Counted from the stretch's first letter, positions 6,617 to 15,265 are shown. The stretch: DNA of 36,209 nucleotides from Oscillospiraceae bacterium (GCA_017632035.1 JAGBSG010000081.1:1-36209), one strand, 5' to 3'. The notes: generated by a model not told the origin, from the letters alone. Numbers and translations are program-made.

Positions 6617-9126
6617 ATCTCTCATTTTCCACCAGAGGCTGGCCCAATTTGACCTGGGATGAAATGGTGCAAACCGCCCTGGAAATGGGGTTTACCGGCA
6701 TTGAGGTCTATAATCTTCCCAAGTTTGAGGAAATGACCGCAAAGGGCGGTACTTTCCACCAGTACCAGACAGCCGCCACCGTTCGTGACCTGAAGGAGAA
6801 AAAGCTGACTGTTCCCTGCTTTGACACCTCTTACGATCTTTCTGCCGATCCCAGTGCTGTTGCCATTCTCGCCGATCTGATGGACATCGCGAAAAACGCA
6901 CAGGTGCGGTATGTGGTTGCCTGCGCCCTGGAAGATCACGAAGAAACAGTGCGCAGCGCTTTGGAGCAATTGGTGCCCACAGCCGAAAAAGCCGGGGTAT
7001 CCCTGCTGCTGAAGACCAGCGGCATTTACGCGGATACCGCCAGACTCCGGGCCATGCTGGATCAGTTCGCCAGCGACAATCTGGGCGCTCTGTGGGATGT
7101 GCACCACCCCTACCGGGATTTCGGTGAAAGCGGCGATGCCACCATCAAGAATCTGGGTGCCTATGTGTGCCATGTCCACCTGCGGGATTCCGATGATGAG
7201 GGGAATTACCAGCTCATCGGCGAAGGTACCATGCCCATCGATGAGGTGATGCGCGCTTTGTCCAGTGTGAACTACGACGGCTTCATTTCTCTGGAATGGA
7301 AGCCGGAGTGGCTGGAGGACCTGCAGGACCCGGAGATCATTTTCCCCTATTTCGTCAACTACATGGCCCGGTTCCACTCCACCCGGGGCATGAAGAAGAA
7401 GCTGTATCCCAACCATGACGGCACCGGCCAGTACATTTGGAAAAAGGATGAACTGATCAACCTGACCTTCCCCCAGGTGCTGGACCGGGTGGCTGAGGAA
7501 ATCCCGGATCAGTACTGCTTTAAATACACAACTTTGGACTATACCCGCACCTACGCCCAATTCCGGGAGGATGTGGACCGCTTTGCCAGAGCCTTGGTGT
7601 CCATGGGCGTGAAAGCCGGTTCTAAGGTGGCCATTTGGGCAACCAATGTGCCTGCGTGGTTTATCACTTTCTGGGCAACCACCAAGCTCGGCGCAGTGCT
7701 GGTGACGGTGAACACCGCCTATAAGATCCACGAAGCGGAATACCTGCTTCGCCAGTCCGATACCCACACCCTGGTGATGATCGATTCCTGCCTGGACTCC
7801 AACTATGCCCAGATCATCAACGAGCTGTGCCCTGAAATTGCCAAGACCAGGGCCGGCGACCCTCTGCACTGCAAGAAGCTGCCCTTCCTGCGCAATGTGA
7901 TTACCGTGGGTTTCAAGCAGCCCGGATGCCTGACCTTCGACGAGGCCATGGCACGCTATGAACTGGTCAGCCGGGAACAGGTGGCCCGGATGGCCGCCGC
8001 TGTCCGCCCGGACGATGTTTGCAACATGCAGTATACTTCCGGTACAACGGGTTTTCCCAAGGGTGTTATGTTAACCCATTACAATGTGGTCAACAACGGC
8101 AAATGTATCGGTGACCGCATGGGCCTTTCCACCGCGGACCGCATGATGATCCAGGTGCCCATGTTCCACTGCTTCGGCATGACCCTGAGTATGACCTCTT
8201 CCATGACCCATGGCGCTACCATGTGTCCCATGCCCTACTTCTCCGCAACATCCTCCCTGGCGTGTATCAATCAGGAGAAGATCACCTGCTTTAACGGCGT
8301 GCCTACTATGTTTATCGCCATGTTCAACCATCCGGATTATCGCAAGACCGACTTCAGCCACATGCGTACCGGTATTATGGCCGGTGCGGGCTGTCCCCCT
8401 GAACTGATGCGCCGGGCAGCCAGGCCAGACGAAATGAATATGTACGGCATTGTGTCCGTCTACGGTCAGACCGAGTGCGCTCCCGGCAATACCATGAGCG
8501 CCTGGACGGATTCTTTGGAGGTTCGTACGGATACCGTGGGTTATGCCTTCCCTCATGTGCAGTGCAAGATCGTAGATCCCGAGACCGGCGAAGAGGTAGG
8601 CCCCGGCATCAACGGCGAATTCTGCGCCAAGGGCTACAACACCATGAAGGGCTACTACAAGATGCCTCAGGCCACTGCCGATACCATTGATGCGGAAGGG
8701 TGGCTCCACTCCGGCGACCTTGCCTGCAAGGATGCCGACGGCAACTACCGCATCACCGGACGGCTGAAGGATATGATCATCCGGGGCGGTGAGAATATCT
8801 ATCCCAAGGAAATCGAGGAATTTATCTATACCCATCCTGCGGTCCGGGATGTGCAGGTCATCGGCGTGCCGGATAAAAAATACGGTGAAGAGATCATGGC
8901 CTGCATCATCCTCAAGGAGCCCGGCACGGTAAGCGTTGAGGAAATGACCGACTATATTAAGGCCAGTATGGCCCGGCACAAGGTGCCCAAGTACATTTCC
9001 TTTGTGGACAGCTTCCCCATGAATGCCGCCGGCAAGATCCTCAAGTATAAAATGCGGCAGGATGCTGCCGCCAAGCTGGGCCTTACCGGCGACGGCGCCG
9101 ACACCGCCGGCCCGGGAAAGTCCTGA
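6613..9126 (+). CDS. TIM-barrel isomerase-like domain fused to acyl-CoA ligase
   Basis: An 837-residue fusion. Residues 1 to about 262 form a sugar-phosphate isomerase/epimerase-type TIM barrel with WDVHHPYR (161-168), HVHLRD near 188 and SLEWKPEW near 224. The usual first metal ligand (Glu of an ETxG motif) reads K134-T-S-G, so this half may be inactive or changed. Residues from about 275 form a complete AMP-dependent acyl-CoA ligase: YTSGTTGFPKG near 474, YGQTE, the HSGDLA motif, the GRLKDMIIRGGENIYPKE hinge, and the catalytic lysine in AAGKILKYKM near 815. Start and stop of neighbouring genes overlap as ATGA, so translation is probably coupled to the LeuA-like protein. The Leu T-box suggests a leucine-linked acid such as isovalerate (inference). 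The ligase half belongs to a different branch from the two XRE-cupin ligases. Confidence 0.9.
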   Translation: MNLSFSTRGWPNLTWDEMVQTALEMGFTGIEVYNLPKFEEMTAKGGTFHQYQTAATVRDLKEKKLTVPCFDTSYDLSADPSAVAILADLMDIAKNAQVRYVVACALEDHEETVRSALEQLVPTAEKAGVSLLLKTSGIYADTARLRAMLDQFASDNLGALWDVHHPYRDFGESGDATIKNLGAYVCHVHLRDSDDEGNYQLIGEGTMPIDEVMRALSSVNYDGFISLEWKPEWLEDLQDPEIIFPYFVNYMARFHSTRGMKKKLYPNHDGTGQYIWKKDELINLTFPQVLDRVAEEIPDQYCFKYTTLDYTRTYAQFREDVDRFARALVSMGVKAGSKVAIWATNVPAWFITFWATTKLGAVLVTVNTAYKIHEAEYLLRQSDTHTLVMIDSCLDSNYAQIINELCPEIAKTRAGDPLHCKKLPFLRNVITVGFKQPGCLTFDEAMARYELVSREQVARMAAAVRPDDVCNMQYTSGTTGFPKGVMLTHYNVVNNGKCIGDRMGLSTADRMMIQVPMFHCFGMTLSMTSSMTHGATMCPMPYFSATSSLACINQEKITCFNGVPTMFIAMFNHPDYRKTDFSHMRTGIMAGAGCPPELMRRAARPDEMNMYGIVSVYGQTECAPGNTMSAWTDSLEVRTDTVGYAFPHVQCKIVDPETGEEVGPGINGEFCAKGYNTMKGYYKMPQATADTIDAEGWLHSGDLACKDADGNYRITGRLKDMIIRGGENIYPKEIEEFIYTHPAVRDVQVIGVPDKKYGEEIMACIILKEPGTVSVEEMTDYIKASMARHKVPKYISFVDSFPMNAAGKILKYKMRQDAAAKLGLTGDGADTAGPGKS

Positions 9127-9135
9127 AAACCACAC

Positions 9136-9172
9136 AAAAAGTCCTGAAATCTTCTGATTTCAGGACTTTTTT
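9136..9172 (+). terminator. Intrinsic terminator of the leuA-like/ligase operon
   Basis: AAGTCCTGAAATC pairs with GATTTCAGGACTT across TTCT, followed by a T run. It begins about 10 bases after the stop codon. Confidence 0.92.
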
Positions 9173-9180
9173 ACAGATCA

Positions 9181-9424
9181 TAGAGAAAACACCTTCTCCT
9201 GGGGGAGGGTGTTGGGGGGGCGGATTGCCAGGTTGGCGTAGCCGCCTCGCAATAACACGGGGGCGTAGGGAACGGGTTTCCTGCGGGAGGGTCAAGCCCC
9301 TCCCCTACAGGCCCGACCGGAATGTTAAATCATGCGCGCAGCGCACACATTAATTTTGCATTTTGCGCTTTGCATTTTACATTTGGTTTCCCCACACCCG
9401 GCCCTGCGATCCCCGTAATAAATA
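9181..9424. repeat. Non-coding spacer with repeat-like sequence
   Basis: The gap between two converging operons has no credible gene. It contains CCTTCTCCTGGGGGAGG, G-rich and CCCCTCCCC-rich pieces near 9210-9310, and an AT-rich stretch near 9350-9385 that repeats GCATTTT. Such modules resemble interspersed intergenic repeats common in this group. The CCTTCTCC start recurs at the right edge of the window (36133). Confidence 0.5.
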
Positions 9425-9454
9425 TGCAGAGGCGATCATGTGACCGCCTCTGCA
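9425..9454 (-). terminator. Terminator hairpin after lysA
   Basis: TGCAGAGGCGGTCA pairs with TGATCGCCTCTGCA on the minus strand, followed by ATATTTATT. It lies ten bases past the lysA stop. The T tract is weak, but the stem is long. Confidence 0.75.
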
Positions 9455-9463
9455 CATTTTTCT

Positions 9464-10759
9464 TTACAGGTCGTATTGGAGCAGGTCTTCATAGCGCTCC
9501 CGGCGGACGGCGGTGTAAGGGCCGTCCTTGCCCACCATGACCACAGGGGGTCTGGGGACCCGGTTATAGTTGGAGGCCATGGAGTAGTTGTACGCGCCGG
9601 TGGTCAGCACCGCCAGCAGGTCACCCCGCTTGGGCTGAGGCAGCTTCACATTTTCCTGGATCAGGTCGCCGCTTTCGCAGCAGCAGCCGGCCACGGTGCA
9701 GACAAAATCTGCCGTATCGTTCATGCGGCCCGGGCTGAGGACGGTGTAATCCGACTGGTACAGGGTGTACCGGGGGTTATCCGTCATGCCGCCGTTGACG
9801 GCAACATAGTTCTTAAAACCGGGGATCTGCTTCAGACCGGTGACGGTGTACAGGGTCATGCCGGAATCGGCTACGATGCTGCGGCCCGGCTCCATGAGGA
9901 TCACAGGGGGTGTCAGCGCCAGTTTTTCGCACACAGCCTGGATGTGGGCACCGATGATGCGGATATTCTCCGCATAATCAATGGAAGGATCTGCGCTGAT
10001 ATAAGGAACGCCCATGCCACCGCCCAGGTTTACTACCTTGGCGGTGTAGCCCATCTTCCGGCCCATTTCAGCCGTAAACTTCAGCATATTCGTTGCGGAA
10101 TCGCAGAACAGGGTGTGGTCGAACAGCTGGGAACCTACATGGCAGTGGTAGCCCAGCAGCTCCACATTTTTCTTTTCCAGAGCCCGCAGCACCAACTGCT
10201 CTGCCTGACCGGTCTCAATGGCCACGCCAAACTTGGAGTCTACCCGACCGGTGTTGATCTTTTGGTGGGTATGAGGGTCGATACCCGGGGCAAGCCGCAA
10301 AAGGATCTTCTGCCGGATGCCCTGGCGTCCTGCCTCAGCGTCGATGGCGTCCAGCTCGTCTGCGTTGTCGCAGACGAAGCAGCCGATGCGGTTTTCCATG
10401 GCGAAGCGGATGTCGGCATCGGTCTTGCTGCTGCCGTGGAAGTAGGCGTTCTCCATGGGGAAGCCCGCCTTGACGGCGGTGTACAGCTCACCGGAGGACA
10501 CCACATCCACGCCCATGTCCTCTTCGCGCATGATCTCGTAGATCCGCTTGATGCTCAGAGCCTTACTGGCGTACAAAGGGCGGGAACCGGCAGGCAAATA
10601 AGCTGCCATCGCCTCCTGATACGCCCGACACCGGTTGCGGATGCGCTGCTCATCCATAAGCAGCAGGGGCGTTCCGTATTCTTTTGCCAAAGCGGCGGTA
10701 TCATAGCCGGCAAAGATCAAATGCCCGGCTTCGTTTACAGCAAGATTGTCGTACAGCAT
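9464..10759 (-). CDS. lysA: Diaminopimelate decarboxylase
   Basis: Decarboxylates meso-diaminopimelate to L-lysine in the cytosol, PLP-dependent, the last step of lysine synthesis. 431 residues, normal length. Seen: the PLP lysine in YASKALS near 50, HVGSQ, the glycine-rich LGGGMGVPY phosphate-binding loop, EPGRSIVADSG, and the CCESGD active-site cysteine motif near the C-terminus. Start ATG at 10759 has AAGGA upstream. It is the last gene of dapA-ddh-lysA, only 13 bases after ddh, and so falls under the lysine riboswitch far upstream. Confidence 0.97.
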   Translation of the reverse strand: MLYDNLAVNEAGHLIFAGYDTAALAKEYGTPLLLMDEQRIRNRCRAYQEAMAAYLPAGSRPLYASKALSIKRIYEIMREEDMGVDVVSSGELYTAVKAGFPMENAYFHGSSKTDADIRFAMENRIGCFVCDNADELDAIDAEAGRQGIRQKILLRLAPGIDPHTHQKINTGRVDSKFGVAIETGQAEQLVLRALEKKNVELLGYHCHVGSQLFDHTLFCDSATNMLKFTAEMGRKMGYTAKVVNLGGGMGVPYISADPSIDYAENIRIIGAHIQAVCEKLALTPPVILMEPGRSIVADSGMTLYTVTGLKQIPGFKNYVAVNGGMTDNPRYTLYQSDYTVLSPGRMNDTADFVCTVAGCCCESGDLIQENVKLPQPKRGDLLAVLTTGAYNYSMASNYNRVPRPPVVMVGKDGPYTAVRRERYEDLLQYDL

Positions 10760-10772
10760 AGTTCTTTCCTTT

Positions 10773-11756
10773 TTACAGCAGATGGGCCAGCATATCCTCC
10801 CGGCTCATGGGGCTCAAGTCTGCCGGGGCAATATCGAAGACGGTCTGACAGCCGGTGATGCCCCGGGTATGCATCTTCATGGCTGCCCGGGCGCAGCTTA
10901 CCAGCACACTGGCGGTAAACTGGGGATTCGAGTCCAAAGTCAGCTTATATTCGATAGTCTGGCGGCTTTCGCCGTTCCAGCCGGTGATGCCGCTGCGGAT
11001 CACACTGCCGCCGTGGGGCAGACCGGCATGATCCCGGTGCATCTGCTCCATGGTGATGAATTCCACAGTGGTGTCGTAATCGGCAAAGTAATTGGGCATG
11101 GTCTTGATGGCCTGCTCGATGGCGGCCTTGTCCGCGCCATCCTCAGCTACCACATAGCAGTAGCGGGTATGCTTCTGCCTGGTGGTCAGCTCCGGATTCT
11201 CACCGCTGCGGACCCGGTCCAGAGCCTCGGGCACAGGGATGGTATACTGCCTGCAGTCCACCACGCCGGGCAGACGGCGCACCGCGTCGGAATGGCCCTG
11301 GCTGACACCCTTGCCCCAGAAGGTATAGTCCTTACCCTGAGGCAGGATGGCGGAGGCGTACAGACGGTTGACGGAGAACAGACCCGGATCCCAACCGGTG
11401 GAGATCACGGCAATATGGCCGCTTTCCCGGGCGGCGGCATCCACCGCCGCGAAATGGGCGGGGATGTTGGCGTGGGTATCAAAGCTGTCCACCACATGGA
11501 AATCCCGGGCAAAGGCCGGGGTCATGGTGGGAAGATCCTTGGCGCTGCCGCCGCAGAGGATCATCACATCGATCTTATCCTTCCAGGAAGCCGCCTGGTC
11601 CAAGGCAAGCACCGGAACACCGGCTGTCAGGATCTGCACGGAAGCGGGGTCCCGGCGGGTAAATACTGCCACCAACTCCATATCGGGGTTCTGGCGGATG
11701 GCACACTCTACGCCCCGGGCCAGATTGCCGTAGCCAACAATACCAATTTTGATCAT
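10773..11756 (-). CDS. ddh: meso-Diaminopimelate dehydrogenase
   Basis: NADPH-dependent enzyme that converts tetrahydrodipicolinate, ammonia and NADPH in one step to meso-diaminopimelate, by-passing the acylated routes. 327 residues, close to the family norm. Seen: N-terminal Rossmann motif GIVGYGNLARGVE, then VFTRRDP, DSFDTHANIP, STGWDPGLFS, WGKGVSQGHSDAVRR and the MHTRGITG region. I chose the ATG at 11756, preceded by AAGGA; a longer in-frame version adds ten residues without a better ribosome site. Its product serves both LysA and peptidoglycan synthesis. Confidence 0.95.
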   Translation of the reverse strand: MIKIGIVGYGNLARGVECAIRQNPDMELVAVFTRRDPASVQILTAGVPVLALDQAASWKDKIDVMILCGGSAKDLPTMTPAFARDFHVVDSFDTHANIPAHFAAVDAAARESGHIAVISTGWDPGLFSVNRLYASAILPQGKDYTFWGKGVSQGHSDAVRRLPGVVDCRQYTIPVPEALDRVRSGENPELTTRQKHTRYCYVVAEDGADKAAIEQAIKTMPNYFADYDTTVEFITMEQMHRDHAGLPHGGSVIRSGITGWNGESRQTIEYKLTLDSNPQFTASVLVSCARAAMKMHTRGITGCQTVFDIAPADLSPMSREDMLAHLL

Positions 11757-11797
11757 CGTATCATCCTTCTTATCAACGGGATTCAACTTCCCTCAGC

Positions 11798-12688
11798 TTA
11801 AACATTGAGACCTGCGTCGCGCATACAGGCAAGCAGCTTCTGGCGGTTCTGCTCTTCCATGGTCACCAGAGGCAGCCGCACATAATTGTCGCAGTAGCCA
11901 ATGGCAGCCACAGCCGCCTTGGCGGGAATGGGGTTGACCTCGCAGAACAGGGCGTTGATCAGAGGCAGGTACTGCATCTGCATGGCCATAGCCCCGGCCA
12001 CATCGCCATCGAAGAACTTCTGGCACATGGCGACGGTTTCCTTGGGCATTACATTGGACAGCACGGAGATGACGCCCTGACCGCCGCAGGCCATAATGGG
12101 CACGATCTGGTCGTCGTTGCCGGAGTAGATATCCAGCTTGTCGCCTACCAGAGCGGCAGTTTCCACGATCTTGGAGATGTTGCCGCCGGCTTCCTTGATG
12201 CCCCGGATCATGGGATGCTCTGCCAGCTTGGCGTAGGTGGCAGGCTCAATGTTCACGCCGGTGCGGGAGGGAACATTGTACAGGATCACAGGCTTGGTGG
12301 AGGCATCCGCAACGGCAGTAAACATAGCCACCAAGCCTCTCTGGGTGGTCTTGTTGTAGTAGGGTGTTACCACCAGCACCGCGTCGTAACCGATCTGGCA
12401 GGCAAACTTGGTCAGGTCGATGGCATAGGCGGTATCGTTGGAGCCGGTGCCGGCGATCATGGGAACTCTGCCCTTGGCCACGTCCATGGAGAACTGCAGG
12501 ACCTGGCGGTGCTCCTCGTCGGTCAGGGTGGAAGCCTCACCGGTGGTGCCGCAGATGACCAGGGCGTTGATGCCCTCGGCGATCTGCCACTCGATCAGTC
12601 TTTCCAGCGCGGGATAGTCTACGCCGTTTTCGTTCAGCGGGGTGACCAGCGCAGTAGCAGCGCCCCGGAAAATAGGATTCTTACGCAT
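11798..12688 (-). CDS. dapA: 4-Hydroxy-tetrahydrodipicolinate synthase
   Basis: Condenses pyruvate with aspartate semialdehyde, the first committed step of the diaminopimelate/lysine pathway. 296 residues. Seen: GTTGEASTLTDEEH substrate loop, YNVPSRTGVN with the catalytic tyrosine, and the Schiff-base lysine in RGIKEAGG. The ATG at 12688 has AAGGAG eight bases upstream; a GTG three codons earlier sits on the ribosome site itself. First gene of the lysine operon, directly downstream of a lysine riboswitch. The reductase dapB is not in this window, but ddh uses the reduced product, so dapB should be elsewhere. Confidence 0.97.
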   Translation of the reverse strand: MRKNPIFRGAATALVTPLNENGVDYPALERLIEWQIAEGINALVICGTTGEASTLTDEEHRQVLQFSMDVAKGRVPMIAGTGSNDTAYAIDLTKFACQIGYDAVLVVTPYYNKTTQRGLVAMFTAVADASTKPVILYNVPSRTGVNIEPATYAKLAEHPMIRGIKEAGGNISKIVETAALVGDKLDIYSGNDDQIVPIMACGGQGVISVLSNVMPKETVAMCQKFFDGDVAGAMAMQMQYLPLINALFCEVNPIPAKAAVAAIGYCDNYVRLPLVTMEEQNRQKLLACMRDAGLNV

Positions 12689-12750
12689 AATGAACACTCC
12701 TTATACTCATTAGAATTATAACCCTTTGTCCCAGAATCTTTCACCGTGAC

Positions 12751-12779
12751 AAAAAAAGTAACCGATGCAAGCATCGGCT
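12751..12779 (-). terminator. Riboswitch terminator
   Basis: CCGATGC pairs with GCATCGG across TT, followed by TTACTTTTTTTG on the minus strand. A GATAG just before the stem could pair with the 3' strand of riboswitch helix P1, giving an antiterminator when lysine is absent. Confidence 0.88.
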
Positions 12780-12833
12780 ATCAAAAATCACAAGTCCATT
12801 GCCTGCCCCTAGCGGCACAGCGACCCGGTGAAT

Positions 12834-12998
12834 GATGATAGCACTCCGCAAACGCGACAGTCAGACAAATCTTATTTGCCTGCCCAGGTGAGCATTGCGC
12901 CTCTGCCCCCTTCGGCGACGACCCCTTTCTCCATTGCCACAGCCTGTGCGAAGGCCTCCCGGCAAGGGTACTGATGATGCGACGCGCCTCTATCATGA
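12834..12998 (-). promoter_or_regulatory. Lysine riboswitch aptamer
   Basis: Minus strand: ATGATAGAGGCGCG opens helix P1 and pairs with CTATCAT at the far end (12835-12841). Between them are the family marks AGTA, GAAAGGG, GCCGAAGG, CTGGG and TTTGTCTGACTGTC, all in the right order. With the terminator downstream it should stop transcription when lysine is plentiful. Target operon dapA-ddh-lysA fits perfectly. Confidence 0.93.
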
Positions 12999-13019
12999 TG
13001 CAACTATTTGGTTATTTGG

Positions 13020-13048
13020 AGTTTAGCACACATGCTTTGTCCTGTCAA
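13020..13048 (-). promoter_or_regulatory. Promoter of the lysine operon
   Basis: TTGACA (13043-13048) and TAAACT (13020-13025) on the minus strand with a 17-base spacer, just upstream of the riboswitch aptamer. Confidence 0.85.
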
Positions 13049-13074
13049 TAGGATTTGGGCGTTTTTTTGATGCG

Positions 13075-13117
13075 AAACCGGTGTATTTTCCGTCCGCAAC
13101 AGAAAATACACCGGTTT
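13075..13117 (-). terminator. Long hairpin after the his operon
   Basis: A 16-base-pair stem (AAACCGGTGTATTTTC and its complement) with an 11-base loop, eight bases after the hisIE stop. No clean T tract follows on the minus strand, so termination is likely but not certain. Confidence 0.6.
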
Positions 13118-13124
13118 TATAGGC

Positions 13125-13775
13125 TTATTTGGTCATTTTCTCCTGCTTGACCTTGTGGTCGATCACATGGCGGGAGGCCAGTTCCTTATGGATATCCTCC
13201 AGGGAGATGCCAGCCTCGATCATCAGCACCATTACATGGTAGGCAAGATCGGCGATCTCGTAGACCGTTTCCTTTTTGTCGTGGGCGTGGGCGGCAATGA
13301 TGACCTCGGTGGATTCCTCGCCCACCTTCTTCAGGATCTTATCCAGACCCTTTTGGAACAGATAGGTGGTATAAGAGCCCTCCTTCTGCTCGGTCTTTCT
13401 GCCTTCGATCAGCTGCATCAGCCCCTGGTAGGAGAATTCATGCCGTTCTTCGCTCTGATACACAGGGTTCGTAAAGCAGGAATCCGTGCCCAGATGGCAG
13501 GCCGGGCCCTCCTTTTCCACCATGACCACCAGGGCATCCTTATCGCAGTCCGCAGCGATGGATACGATGTGCTGATAATTGCCGCTGGTCTCCCCCTTGA
13601 GCCACAGCTCCTGCCGGGAGCGGCTCCAGAAGCAGGTAAGGCCCTTCTCCATGGAGATCTGCAGGCTTTCCTTGTTCATGTAGGCCAGGGTCAGCACCTT
13701 TTTGCTCACCGCGTCCACCACGATGGCGGGGATCAGGCCCTTTTCGTCAAATTTCAGTTCTTCAATGTTTACCAT
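13125..13775 (-). CDS. hisI: Phosphoribosyl-AMP cyclohydrolase / phosphoribosyl-ATP pyrophosphatase
   Basis: Bifunctional HisIE, steps 2 and 3 of histidine synthesis. 216 residues. The N-terminal HisI half (about 1-110) shows [16 protein letters not shown] and the zinc-site region [13 protein letters not shown] with GPACHLG and a following cysteine. The C-terminal HisE half (about 120-205) shows [13 protein letters not shown] and [20 protein letters not shown] lies just upstream of the ATG. It is the last gene of the his operon, ten bases after hisF. Confidence 0.97.
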   Translation of the reverse strand: MVNIEELKFDEKGLIPAIVVDAVSKKVLTLAYMNKESLQISMEKGLTCFWSRSRQELWLKGETSGNYQHIVSIAADCDKDALVVMVEKEGPACHLGTDSCFTNPVYQSEERHEFSYQGLMQLIEGRKTEQKEGSYTTYLFQKGLDKILKKVGEESTEVIIAAHAHDKKETVYEIADLAYHVMVLMIEAGISLEDIHKELASRHVIDHKVKQEKMTK

Positions 13776-13784
13776 AGTCGCTCC

Positions 13785-14543
13785 TCAAATTCTGGTAGGA
13801 ATGTTTGCCCGGGCCATTTCCGCCTTCAGGTCCGGGATCTTCACCTCACCAAAGTGGAAGATAGAGGCAGCCAGGCCTGCATCCACCTTGGGAAGGGTTT
13901 GAAACAGGGTGATAAAATCCTGTATGCCGCCTGCGCCGCCGGAGGCGATCACCGGAACGGAGACTGCATCGCATACAGCCTGCAGCATAGGCAGGTCGAA
14001 GCCTCCCTTAACGCCGTCGGTATCGATGGAATTGACCACGATCTCGCCGGCACCGTTATCTGCACACCGGCGGATCCACTCGATGGCCTCCATGCCGGTG
14101 TTTTCCCTGCCGCCTTTGGCAAAGACCCGGAACACGCCGTCCACCCGTTTGATATCCACCGACAGCACCACACACTGGTCGCCGTAGAGCTTCGCTGCCT
14201 CATAGATCAGGTCAGGGTTACGGATAGCACCGGAATTGACGCTGACCTTGTCAGCGCCGCATTTGAGCACCCGGTCAAAATCCGCCACGGCATTGATGCC
14301 GCCGCCTACAGTCAGGGGGATAAACACATTTGCGGCGGTTTCGCACAGAATGTCCGTAAACAGCTTTCTGCCGTCGGAGGAGGCAGTGATGTCATAGAAC
14401 ACCAGCTCGTCCGCGCCGTTGTTGCTGTAAAACTTGGCCAGCTCCACCGGGGAAGAAACATCCCGCAAGCCGCCGAAATTAACGCCCTTGACCACTCTGC
14501 CGTCCCGCACATCCAGGCAGGGAATGATTCTTTTGGTTATCAT
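13785..14543 (-). CDS. hisF: Imidazole glycerol phosphate synthase cyclase subunit
   Basis: Closes the imidazole ring using ammonia delivered by HisH, releasing imidazole glycerol phosphate and AICAR. 252 residues, full length. Seen: RIIPCLDVRDGRVVKGVNF with the catalytic aspartate, PLTVGGGI, DKVSVNSGA, SIDTDGVKGGFD with the second catalytic aspartate, and VIASGGAG. Its start overlaps the hisA stop by four bases, so translation is probably coupled. It forms a heterodimer with HisH. Confidence 0.98.
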   Translation of the reverse strand: MITKRIIPCLDVRDGRVVKGVNFGGLRDVSSPVELAKFYSNNGADELVFYDITASSDGRKLFTDILCETAANVFIPLTVGGGINAVADFDRVLKCGADKVSVNSGAIRNPDLIYEAAKLYGDQCVVLSVDIKRVDGVFRVFAKGGRENTGMEAIEWIRRCADNGAGEIVVNSIDTDGVKGGFDLPMLQAVCDAVSVPVIASGGAGGIQDFITLFQTLPKVDAGLAASIFHFGEVKIPDLKAEMARANIPTRI

Positions 14544-15253
14544 TTTGCCACCTCGATCGCCTGATAAAGATCAATGGCTCCTGTATAGTAAGCCTTGCCG
14601 ATGATGGCACCGTGGATCTGCAGCTTTGCCAGGGCCTGCACATCCTCCAGGGTGGATACACCGCCGGAGGCGATGATGTTCATGTCCAGCTTTTGGGAAA
14701 GCGCCCGGTAAAGCTCCCGGTTGGTGCCCTGCATGGCGCCGTCACGGGAAATATCCGTGCAGATCAGGGTCTTTATGCCCATTTTCTGCATTTTTTCAGC
14801 AAAGTCCATGGCTTTTTCCTGGGTCTTTTCCGTCCAGCCCTTAATGGCGACGAAGCCGTCCCGGATGTCGATGCCCACCGCGATCTTCTCACCGTACTGC
14901 GCGGCCGCAGCGCCCAGGAAGGCCTCGTCGGTAACCGCTGCCGTTCCCAGGATCACCCGGTCGATGCCGGCGTTCAGGTACCGCTTTACCACTTCCATGC
15001 TGCGGATGCCGCCGCCGATCTCGCAAAACAGGCCGGTGGCCGCCTTGATGGCGCACACCGTATCCAGATTGGGGGTCATGCCGTTTTTTGCGCCCTCCAG
15101 GTCCACCAGGTGGATATGGGTGGCGCCTTTGTTTTTAAAATCTGCCGCTACCAAAGCAGGTGTGTTGCTGTACACGGTCATCTGGGCGTAATCGCCCTTA
15201 TACAGCCGCACAGCCTTGCCCTCGTACAGGTCAATGGCAGGATAGATCAGCAT
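14540..15253 (-). CDS. hisA: ProFAR isomerase
   Basis: Isomerises the phosphoribosylformimino-AICAR intermediate (ProFAR to PRFAR), the step before HisF/HisH. 237 residues forming a TIM barrel homologous to HisF. Seen: YPAIDLYEGKAVRLYKGDY with the catalytic aspartate, EIGGGIRS, DRVILGTAAV, CTDISRDGAMQG with the second aspartate, and IASGGVS. AAGGAGG precedes the ATG with 7 bases between. Twelve bases separate it from hisH. Confidence 0.98.
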   Translation of the reverse strand: MLIYPAIDLYEGKAVRLYKGDYAQMTVYSNTPALVAADFKNKGATHIHLVDLEGAKNGMTPNLDTVCAIKAATGLFCEIGGGIRSMEVVKRYLNAGIDRVILGTAAVTDEAFLGAAAAQYGEKIAVGIDIRDGFVAIKGWTEKTQEKAMDFAEKMQKMGIKTLICTDISRDGAMQGTNRELYRALSQKLDMNIIASGGVSTLEDVQALAKLQIHGAIIGKAYYTGAIDLYQAIEVAK

Positions 15254-15265
15254 AGTTTCGCCTCC

